Below are positions 39,801 to 51,800 of a stretch of 64,000 bases of DNA, one piece after another. Location: assembly GCA_033964015.1 (NCBI GenBank), contig CM066921.1:26455355-26519354 (forward strand). The letters run 5' to 3'. The DNA is from Scolanthus callimorphus (Eukaryota > Cnidaria > Anthozoa > Actiniaria > Edwardsiidae). The notes below the pieces were generated by a model that worked only from the letters and a program-made list of their open reading frames with translations, was not told the DNA's origin and did not search any database. The translations under genes and the position numbers were made by a program. The stretch's first letter is position 1. Every line of letters begins with the position of its first letter.

Positions 39801-42800
39801 TCAGCACAAAGAAAGCTCTGAGGAAAAACCTCAACATATTTATCCTCAACATGGCGTGTTCTGACTTGCTGACACTCGTGATAAGAACAGCTATCTACCT
39901 CGCATCTTTAATGAGCAGTTCTTTGTATGACTTAGGAGGGGTCACCGCAACGGCTCTTTGCAGAGTGTCATTTTTTACCTATCACGCCACTCCGTTAGTT
40001 TCTCTAATAACCTTGATAATTATCTCCTGTGAGCGATTAAGAGCGGTCTCTTCTACGGTACAGCTGTCCCCCCTGAAGCGACGAACAATGGTATTATTGA
40101 TTATCACGTCGTGGGTTATTCCGGGGGGACTACAGTGTCAGTACTTATGGAGGATGAATCCGCCGGGAACATCATCTCACATGTGCTATATCAGAGAGCC
40201 AGAAAAGTACACTCAAGGTCTGATGTTCACTACTTTCGAAATCACACAATTCCTGCAGATGTCTATTGTCTTCATCACAGGAGTCGCTATTGCTGCTATT
40301 AACATTCGAATCATACGAAAGCTCCGACTCTTGAAGGTGAACAACCAGCTACCACTGGCACAACAGCAAGCGAAAATCAAGTATGTCAAATCGGCAGTGA
40401 AGATGGTTCTAGGAAATCTTTTACTTTTCTTGGTTTTCTTCCTGCCAGCGATGGTGTGGACAAATTTTCCAGGACAAGAGAAGTCTGGTTTCGCTTACGA
40501 AGGTCGCCCATACAGTGGCTTTGAATTCTTTTATGTAGTACTGCTAAACTCGGCTCTAAGTCCTCTGGTATACTTCGCATTCCTTGGAAGTTTTAGAATT
40601 GCACTCAAGGAGATCTGCTGCAGAAGAAGAGCGGGTGCTCCTGCCGAGGAAACTGAGCTCAAACAACGAAGACAGTTGCAAAAAGTTGTAACAAACGTAA
40701 CTGATGACAATTGATGTCAACAAATCATTGATGGTGTCCTTTGCAGAAACTTCGTTGCCGTTTTTTACCCCGTGGGGTCATTATTATTCATATAGCCAGG
40801 CTCTATATAAGCCAATTAAAGATTCTACAATTTTAATTTGTAGAAAAAGCGCCCTAAGATATTTCTTTATTCACGCCCACTTTATAGCAATTTTTTCGGG
40901 CATGTTGAGAGGTCAGAAAAAAGGAAAAATATTCATTGAATTCATGTTGGTTTGAAACATCAACACTTGTGCCAATTACTTATCTTAATAAGTATAAAAT
41001 GACACAAGATCTTAACCATGAGCTACGAGGGAGTTCGCAGGTCAACACGCTCCTTTGAATTCGCTCATAGTAGGAGAATATGTCAAACATAATGAATATT
41101 TATACTAGCTAAACGCCATCATGAAGTGGGCGAAAAAAAAAATATTCTGGAAAAGGTTAGAGTTAGTAATCAGGGCGTCGGTTAGAAAACAGTGTAGAAA
41201 TAGTGCAATGTTGTTTTTCTTTATACATTTAGTGAGGCACCTTAACTTTATGTTCGGATCCAAAGTGCCGTCCAATATATGACAAGCGTTTACGAAAGGG
41301 AAAATTGTGACGTCGATCGTATGGTGATTTCACCTGGCATTGCGACAATATGATCGCAAATGAAGACTAACTTTGGGGGCTTGGCGACAGAAATGTTTGA
41401 CCTATTAGTCGCCTATTATGTCGCCAATCGCCGTAGAAATCGACCTCTGTCTACATGTACTTGCTTACGCATCGAGTTGGTTTACAAATGATGCACTAGT
41501 TTTAACTTCAATGAAATAGTATAAAGTTAAATGTCTGTTTACCTTCCGAGCATATGCATCCTTGTGAGCTGAAATGAAACAACAAAAATGTATCAACATC
41601 AGTGGGAATTTTATCATACTCACTGTACATAACCAGACCAATACAATTGCCGTTATACCGTCAACGTTACTGTAAAGGAATTAATTTTGCTTAATAAATT
41701 ATGTTGTCATGGTAATTTAGCAAATATTTAAGTTGGTCCTCGCCTACTTGTTGTCATGGTAATTTAGCAAGTTAAGGTGGCCCTCGCCTACCTGTTGTCA
41801 AGTCAATTTAGCAAATAGTTAAGGTGGCCCTCGCCTACTTGTTGTCGTTAATTTAGCAAAGAGTTAAGGTGGCTCTCGCCTACTTGTTGACATGGTAATT
41901 TAGCAAAGAGTAAAGATGGCCCTCAACTTCTTGTTGTCATGTCAATTTAGGAAATAGTTAAGGTGGCCCTTGACGATTCTCGGGAAAACTTGACCAAAAA
42001 CTAAATGTCTGGATTTGGGAACAAAACGTGACGGCTCATTTGAGAGATTTTAGTTGACGATGATAAGGCAATCTGTGGACATTATAGCTATCACGAAATG
42101 GCATAGCAAATCTCATTTGAGAAGTGATTTTCAAAAAGGCGTCAAAACAAAACAACCCACTCTTGTCCATAAATTTTTAATATTTTTTTATAAATAACCT
42201 TTTTACAGCTATAGCCTATATTGTCTGTGGCTTCTGTAATTTTATCGGAGGCAATTATTTTCATTGCATGAATTAACATAAATTAGTGAAAAACAAAATT
42301 ACACGGATAAAATTTAGCAAGCTGTTGCCAATGAAAGTAGCTCATTTACAACGAAAAAATAAATATAAATATAAACATATTTGTTTGACTGGAGGGGTTT
42401 GTTTTGTGTTGGCCCTGTTTGAAAAGTCGCTTCTCAAATCAGATCGGCGAAACTCTGCCCTTAAGGCCATGTGACACGATGCAATTTTTCTTGCAACTCG
42501 CAACGCAGCGATGACGAATTATAAAACATTGCGAGTTGTCGTGAGATGTCACGTATGCTCGCCATATTTTTCGCAATATTCAATACGCCTGTGATAAATT
42601 TATAAATTACAGCGGCTTATTCAAGTAAAAACATGAATGATGTGCGCTGATTGGCTAATAAGAAAACATTGCCTCGCGTGTTGCAGAGACATGTCACACA
42701 CAGCAATTTTGCTCGCAATGTTGTCAATTCTCCTTTTTGAAACTCGTAACGCAACATTTTGTTGCGTTGCCGCGGTATGTCAGACGCGCAATATTCACTG

Positions 42801-45800
42801 CAATTCGCGACGCAAAAAATTGCGTTACGAGTTGCGAGAAAAATTGCCTCGTGTGACATGGCCTTTAATAGACCTTTTTCCAAAATGGCCGCCGCAAATT
42901 CACACGTCTTAAAATTAAACTGACTGAAAATCAAATACTTGCACTAGAAAGAGTATCCTCACATTAGTAATCCTTTAAATTTTCATTATGCCAATGCCAT
43001 GTCGGCTGAGAAAGCAGAGTCTGAAAACTGAAAATTTTACAGAGATTTGTATAACTGGGGGTACGTATGACGCATACCCCCAGTCATACAAACGTCTGTA
43101 AATTTTCACATTTCAACGTTCGTTTTCTCGGAGGATATTGGATATAATGCAGCGAAATTTTGTAGTTTACTAAAGTGATGATGTGTGTTTTAGTGCTGGT
43201 GTTCATTTTTAACAAAAATTAATTTGAATTTTCGGCGGCCATTTTGGAAAAAGGTCTATTATCTGCAAGTACAAAGTAAATCATAAAGCAAAAGGCCATG
43301 TGTTCGTAAATTGTTCGCCGTGGAACTTATGTTCTGTCTGTCTTGTGCTAATGCTAATACTCACTGGGTTGTGGTGGTAGCGGAGCCCCTGTCGCGATAC
43401 GTAGTTGGCTCTCCAGCGAGAAGTCGATATTGTAGAATTCTGCGCCACTTCCAAGCTCGTCCGGGACAGGTTTTGGTGGCATCTCCAGTTCGGGATTATT
43501 GCGAACATCGAGTTCCTTAAGGAATTAGACAGATACTATTTCTAGAGTTTCACTCAACGAAACGAAAGCTGCCATTGGTTGATTTGGGATCACGTGACTT
43601 TGGACAAAATCAATTGATATATCCCTAGACTTGTACTCAACAAACACAGGTTTCGTACCGATTTTTGGAGCTGTTTAGGAATTTTTCCAGGAGTTTTTCA
43701 GGATAATTTTCAGCCTTGTAAGTCCATTTTCGATAACGTTACAAGCTTGAAAACAATTTTTAGAATGATTACATTATTGATTTTGTAAATATGAAATTCG
43801 TCTCATTTTTAAAGGAGTTTACCAGGACTTTGTTCGAAATTCCAGGAGCTTCAAGGACTTTCCAGGAGCACAATAAAAAATGAAGGACTATGGAGGTTTG
43901 AAGGAGCCGTAAGAACCCTGAAAACAAGGGCTGCCGTTGTGGTCACGTGACTTTGAACAAAAAAAAAACCGCACGAGGAATATCTGCAAAAGTAACAAAA
44001 AATGAAAAAAATCATACCAATCGCACTTTTGCGGTACATTATCGCTTTGGATTTGCGAAACAATATTAGGCGAAAAATACATCATGCAAGACATTTCTTG
44101 TAAAAAAAAGTGTTTTGCACAATCTGGTCTGCGAAAAAAAAAAGAGCAATTTCAAAAAACGTTGTCGGAGTCTTCAATCGGAGTCTTGAATAGACAATAG
44201 TTGTATTCAAACGGTCAGACTGGGACGAACACTCAAGTGAGGCTAATGCGGTGATTCTTTTGTTTCACTATTTCCAGCTCAGGTGCACTTGGACAAGGAG
44301 AAACAAAAGCATCCCCCGCATGAGTGTTCGTTCCAGTCGGGTTGTTTGAATACGAATCTTGCCTACTGGCTCATGATTGGAGCACGGAGTTTCTAGTTCA
44401 TGAAACAGAGCTCTGTCCTGTACAATATAGCAGCCACGCCAGTCTGTATCATCAACTTCGGGGGTTTTCTTTTTACCCGCACTGCTCTTTGGTCTAGGCA
44501 TGTAGGTTTTAGCGTAAACTAGGCCGTCAGCCTTTATTGAAATAGTATATAGCAGATTTCGTATGACTGAGAAAAGTGCCACGACACAGCGCGGCACTAT
44601 CGCGGTACGGAACCCGGACTGATGTATAGATACGGAAAGAAATCGCGTAGACGCGACACAGCGCGGCACTATCGCGGTACGGAACCTGGACTGATGTATA
44701 GATACGGAAAGAAATCGCGTAGACGCGACACAGGCGCGGCACTATCGCGGTACGGAACCTGAACTGATGTATCGATACGGAAAGAAATCGCGTAGACGCG
44801 ACACAGGCGCGGCACTATCGCGGTACGGAACCTGAACTGATGTATAGATACGGAAAGAAATCGCGTAGACGCGACACAGGCGCGGCACTATCGCGGTACG
44901 GAACCTGGACTGATGTATAGATACGGAAAGAAATCGCGTAGTCGCGACACGGTCGCGGTCGCGGCACTATCGCGGTACGGAACCTGGACTGATGTATAGA
45001 TACGGAAAGAAATCGCGTAGTCGCGACACGGTCGCGGTCGCGGCACTATCGCGGTACGGAACCTGGACTGATGTATAGATACGGAAAGAAATCGCGAAGT
45101 CGCGACACGGTCGCGGTCGCGGCACTACTTTATCGCGGCACTTTTCACAGCCATACGAAATCTGCTCTATCATCCTCCACGGGCAAATGCAGATGACAAT
45201 AAAGTCTATTTTTTCTTTCTAGTGGTCTAACCGTTATTTCCTCCTACCTCAATATTAGTCAGAAAATGGATGCCCTCGGGTAAGGTGAACAGACGGTTGG
45301 TGTGAAGAATGAGCTTTCGTAGCTTTATGCACCTAAAATGATTTTAAAAAAGAGGGGGATCACGAGTTTAGCACAATTGTGGTGATGTAAATAAGAAATT
45401 ATTTAAAATATGTTCCTGTAAGGAATTATTAGATGAGGTGTTTGTGATATCCGGAATAAACAATGTCGAGACGTTTCTCGACTATTTGACTTGAGCAATT
45501 TTGCCCTCGTTTGAAGATGCGAAGCGAGAAGCCATCTTTGCCTTTGGGATCGAATCTACGTGACCTATGCCCATGATGCATTGCGCGCGTAGAATCAGCA
45601 AGCTGATTCTTGAAGACCCTCAAATAGGCCACTTGCGCTAACTGGGTCACGTGACCCCAACTACCTCTTAACGAGTTGTTTTGTCAAAATCAACTCCAGA
45701 AATACAAAGAACCAATTGATATAAGTCAGAAACTGAAGTTTCAGCATAAAATCTCTAACCTGGAGCAAATGGCTGCGAGTTGAATTTTCAAGATTTTATT

Positions 45801-48800
45801 CAGAATGTATGGGATTTGGGTCACGTGACCCAGTTTGTGCAAATGGCCAATTGCGTGATTCCCAACGTAAAGCACGCGCTCTTAGCCAATCAAAATCGAG
45901 ATAGTGAGTACAATGTATAATTATAACAAGAAAACAGCCCGTCACTTCGTGACGCTAGAAGACTTAACCTGAGTCCCCCTTCCTTAAACTGCTGAATTAC
46001 ATTACTAATGACCTCCCTTTTTTGTTTGTTTGTTTTGTACTGGTCTCCCTGATTTTGGTGGAGAAAATGACGCACGTATGTCTTGGTGAGTCATCCGGTT
46101 CTCAAGTCTGTCTAAGAACGCGCTAAAATTAAAAACTATTACAGAAAATAACCATTTGACTTCGGAATTGTTTGTATGCTTATCAGTAAGGTTAAATTGC
46201 TCTAACAAATTTCTTAGTTTATCATAGGAATAATTAGAGAATATCATTCATGATTTAGCGCGCGCTGTGTAGGCAGTGTCAGGTGTAAGTTTGTTCAAAC
46301 TTGAATGAATTTTTCTCAGTTCACAAACCTTTCTCGAATTAGAATTATCCCTGCACACAAATGTAAATAATCTGTAATAGAACCATTTAGGTTTGAATGT
46401 CTATGGTGCTTTCTGCTAAGGGAACTGAGTTTTTTTAGTTTATGTGGGAGATTTCAACATGGCCTCGCTTTGTGTAGTTTGGCATTTCGCCTTAGCCCGC
46501 GCCCAGGAAAGCAAGGCAGTGTACGGCGGTATACAGGCTGAATGAAAAATTTTCCCAGCTTTCGAATAAGAATTATCCCAGCACATTCCTGCAAGTAAGT
46601 TGTGACAGAACCATTTAGGTTTGGATGACATGGTGGTTTCTGCTGTGCGAACTGAGTTCTTTTTAAGTTTCTGTGGGATATTTCAAAATGGCGGCGATGG
46701 CAGCTTTGTCCCTCGCTAAAGAAGTCGCTTGAATTAGAACTTAGCCCAGGGTGAATCCTTTCCAACCCAAACACGCCCACTGTCGAGGATTCCACCTTCA
46801 CTTCAGGTTTGTGAACTTCGTTTGGCGACAAAGCTTCAGGGCTAAACGGAGTGAGTGCGGACGATTTAGCCAATCAGAAACGTTTGCGCAGACAACCCGA
46901 TTATAATAGTATAGATAATAATGATAATGATCATTATGATGAGAACGTTCAGAGTGAAGTACCTGCACAATCCCTCGGGGATGCATTCGAGCTGGTTGTA
47001 CGCCGCCATAAAGACTTCCTATAACAACATGGTACACAACGTTTAAAAAAGCTGATATGGACAAAAATACAACTAAATGCCAAAGGAACAAATAGAATAT
47101 TCTTACCAAGTTGTATAGCTTTCCAATGCCGGTAGGAAGACCTTCGAAGTTTATATTGTTTCCTGCAAATCAACCAAAGCCCAAATAATCAAACTTCTTT
47201 ATTCTTGGTCTTCGATATAAGTATACTACGGGAATAGAAATCCAATAGTATAGCTGCCATACAGAAAGGGACTAGACAGACGAATTTAGCCAACGTTTGA
47301 AGCTTTTACTTCGGCCTTGTTCAGGGTGGTTACCTACATGCAATTTTGGTTTAGAATACACTCAGAAATTGGAAATAATCCAGACGCATATCGTGCGTTT
47401 GCCAGGTAAATTTGTATTCTTCCTACTGCAATTTTCATAATTCTGCGAACTCTACGCCAAATAACGAACCGCGGGTTGGCTTCCGTCAATCGAACGAGTG
47501 AACAGCACTGGGTGATTTTTGCGAGCTAACAAGTAATAATAATAATACAACATTTATATAGCGCATATAGCCACGTTCTATGCGCTTTTCATTGGAAATT
47601 AAAATCGTTAAAAATTACAAATAAGAAATAAAAAACAAACTACTAATTTACAAACTATTATTTACAACGTATTTAAGGTTACAAATCATATGCCTATATT
47701 TTTTACAAATATAAAAATCTGGGCTTCAAAACCAAATTTTCCACTGACCATAAAATGCAAACGACAGTTTGAAAAAATCCATATCGCCTCCGGCTCGTGT
47801 CTTTCAAGTTTTTACCAGTTCTCCCAACATCCCCCTCGTGTTTGTAAACCAGAGAGCACAGGAAAGTTCTTTTATTGCTTAAATATACTGACGTAATGAT
47901 TGATAAATAAATAAATAAATAAATAAATACAAAATGTGCATCCCCTATTGGGCGAAAACATCTTTTAGGTATCAAACGCTGCACTTCAAAGTCTTTCCAC
48001 TTTTTCAAGACTAGCATTATAACACGACAAACTCATGCAACAAGTCTTCACGGCGCGCGCTGCTGACGAAGATCACGGCACTTTTAGTTCAAGAGCGCGC
48101 GCTGCGTTGCATTCGTTTCTCGCGGCAAAAATATTTTAAATTAAAATCGAAAGCGCGCGAGCGTGCGAAACAAGTCATACTATCCCGCGCGCCACGGGAC
48201 CGTGCCTTTTTTTCTTCCCTTTGCTCTAAGGAAAAACATAGAGGACGAATTGAGGCAAGTCTATCCTTGCGCCTGTCGTAAAAGGTTTGAATGACGGAAG
48301 TCAAAACGCGGTATTAACGTTCAGAAATGTAAAGTGGGAGAGGGAGACCTCTACTATGTCGAAACTTAAAGTCACTTTCGTAGACTTTCGTAGCTTTCCA
48401 GGAGCAGTAACGAATCCTGTTCGATCAACATTGCCTCGTTTTTTAAAGGCCCATCACCAACCGGGAGCCTTTGCGCCCTGTTTTCTTTTGTCTTCAAATT
48501 GATCCATTGTTTTTCGGGTGCTCTGATTGGTTAAAAGTCCGCAAAGGCTGTCGGTTGGTGATGGGCCTTTAAGTTTTCTGTTCTTCTAGGACTACTGTAA
48601 AGCATATCAAAAACAACTTCAGGGTTTGAGCAATAAATCTTACCATTAAGAAACAGCCTCTTTAGTTTAACAAGCTTGCACAAAGAGGCCTGGAAAAAAT
48701 GCCAATAAAGGTTTGTTTCAAACTAATGACTTGTGCTGTGGTTCTAGGGTATGAAAAGAGAAAACAACTTACTGGTAAACCCGTCAGCTGATTCCGTGAA

Positions 48801-51800
48801 ACATTCAGGGTCTCAAGCTGTGTCCATGTATCTATGTGAAAATAAAAGTCCTTTTGAATTCAGGGATATTCACTGGAAACATTAGCCAAAGTAATGCCAT
48901 TCATATGGTGTTACTCATGTGTGTGCTTTTAGGGAGACATATTGGCCGAGTGGTCAGAGCGTCGTCCTCATATGCCAGATGACCCGTGTTCGATTTCCGT
49001 GATTCCCGAGGGGGGGACGATCGTCGTATCTTTTAGGGGTTAAAATCACGGGGGTTTGGTCTCATTTAGGGGTGATCGTGATCTTCAATAAATTTTATGG
49101 AAATTGGCATCTTTTAGGGCCGAAATATGTGTCCGAATTTTTTTCTCTCATGATGGTGTTTCTAAAAACAGTGATTACTCGATGAGAAGACGATAAATAG
49201 GAAGGCAGCAATTTAGTTAAACACGGAAATTTCATGAAGTGTATATTTTACCTGTTACCTGTCTCCTTCGCGCCCTACTTGGCACACAAGGCCTTAGTAA
49301 TCTTTTAGGGTATCTTTTAGGGCTTTTAAGGTAAAAAATGATTTGAGCCACGCCATGTTTGATATCTTTTAGGGGTGAAACTGAAAATTTCCGACGATCA
49401 TCCCCGACTAAAAAATATGGGAGTTCCCCCCCCCCCCCCCCCCCCCGGGCCGTGATTGTACTTGGCTACAAATAAACGAGTCACGTGTTCAAGTAGTGGT
49501 ATAACTTGGCTGGTGATAGGCCTACATGGAAACCATTCAGCAACAACTGGTTATTTCTCGCGTTTATGGTTGGCTAGGTGTATTTCGTCGTACTGCAGTC
49601 AAATGTGAAATTCGCTTTCCCGAATGCAACAACATTATCGGGAAAGATGACTCAAAGGAGCGCCTTGTTGCGGCCATTTCGTAAAAAAAGGTTAAAACAT
49701 TTTCTGGGTACAGGGTGTCAAGCGGAAGGAAAGTAGAAATTTCTGGGTTGAAAAAATAGTAAGATTTGGACCAAAATATAGCAAGAAAATGGGAAATGAG
49801 AGAGGTTCGTGGAAGATACTCAAATTAATGTATGTAGTCTATTTAGAACTTTAGTAACAAGTGGCAAATTGTGGTTGTTCTTTTCCTGGGGGGGATGAGG
49901 TCCAGAAAATATTCAAACTTCAGGCTCGTTAGCCTGCTCGCAGGCGTTGGAGAGTAGTTTTAGGTCGAGAAACGCGAGTTTGCTTTCGCTTGGCCGCCAT
50001 CTTGGATTTGTGTCACAAATTCAAGATGGCGGCCAAGCGAAAGCAAACTCGCGTTTCTCGACCTAAAACTACTCTCCAACGCCTGCGAGCAGGCTACAGG
50101 CTCGTAGGATTACTGGATATGTAGAAGCTTCTGGTGGAAAATCGACTGGATTAAACTTACTTTTCCAGTCAAATGCTTTAAACATAGGAATGCGCCCACA
50201 AAAAAATAGGAACTTAGCATCCTGGGGCCGGTTCCTGAAAGGTTGGATAAAGTCATCCACGGATAAAAGTTATCTGTTGTATAGGTTTTGTTCAGGATTT
50301 ATCCGTTGGATAAGCGTTTATCCACTGATAACTCTTAACTGACCTTCTAGGAACCGGCCCCTGGAGGTTAGTTTGTTTCTTACCGATGAGTGAGGATAGC
50401 TCAGTGATGGCGTTGTGGCTCAGGTTGATCCTTTTCAAACTTGAGATGAGATAAACTGGCTCAGGAACTGAAAAAAAGGATACATATACACTAAACAACA
50501 AACAGGGTTCGTGTTGGGTTGCTGAAAACTTTTTTCAAGGAGTTTTCAAGTAGTATTTAAGGACAAAAACGACAAACTTCAAGGAGTACCGTGTAATTTT
50601 AGATGACCTTTTTTCTCAATAACAATAGCCTAATTCAACTAGAATCTTCGTATTGTTTTCAGATGCAGAATAAAAACGCTTGCGATCCATGATTATACGT
50701 AAACAATTTTTGCGATCATTTGGCTCCCTCAGGAAATGGTCAAAAGTATTATAAGGAATTGATGATGAGCGCGTAGCGAGAGCCCTCCCCAGAAAAGTCC
50801 CTCTCCTGAAGCCATCGCATCTTAAGAAAATGATTAAAAAAAATATTAGAAGTAAGGATGGCGAGCGCGTAGCGCGAGACGAAAAAAAAATGAATCCCTT
50901 TTCCCAAGCCATTTATTGCCTCTCAGGAAATTGTCAAATTGCTATAATGGAAGAGGGTGAGCGCTAAGCAAATCAGGGTCCTTCTAATCAGCAAAAATAT
51001 TATAAGAAAAGATTGCGAGCGCGTAGCGCGAGAAGAAAAATAAAACATTCAGAAAAGAAGTTCCCTCAGAGTGGTCAGTTAGATTGTCAGCGTAAATAAC
51101 TCATTTACTGACATCAAACTAAGCAATTTAAAAAAAAATCTGTAACATTCAAGGAGTTTCAAGTGCCCTTGAAATTGCTTTTCAAAATCTGGACCTGCAC
51201 GAACCCTGAACAAAGATTATATGGTATTTTGTCAGCTGAGTGTCGCACAGCTGGGAGTTCATAAGGAAGGATAAGTAGAGTGAAGTTGGAGTGACTTTTT
51301 AATGAGACATCGCATTACAAACAGGCTCGCGAGCCTCGAGTCATTCGAGTTATAAAAATAGACTCGCCACCATCGAGTCCAAGTTACGTTAATGTGGTGT
51401 TACACGGGACAACTCGCAACAAAAACATTGTTGCGCGAAAAGTTGTTGACTTCGAGTCATTCGGCAACGGCTGTGTTACACGAGACAACTTTTAGCGCAA
51501 CAACAAAAACAAACGTTTTGAAGGGAGGCTGTCACGATACGCACATGCTCCAGGAACGATCACTGAGCAAAACTATTTAGACCATCTTATCAGAAACTTT
51601 TGAAGAATATGTAAAACGTAAACATTTGGTCGGATGGATCGAGAAATAGCGAGATTAAAACGGATTGTTTTCGTGGTTTTCAGCCTTCGCTGGCCATCGT
51701 TACGGGACGATACTTCTTTGTTTTGAGATGCGCAGAACAGCTGCGCAGTTGCGTGACAGCCTCTCTTTTAACGTTTTTGTCGCGAGTTGTCCTGTGTAAC

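Noticed and set aside
44268..45173. Open frames with repeated [18 protein letters not shown]
   Set aside because: Translation of the 73/79-bp minisatellite inside a transposable element.
48931..49004. A functional tRNA gene
   Set aside because: Box A and box B are present but the acceptor stem does not pair and the sequence continues as a SINE.
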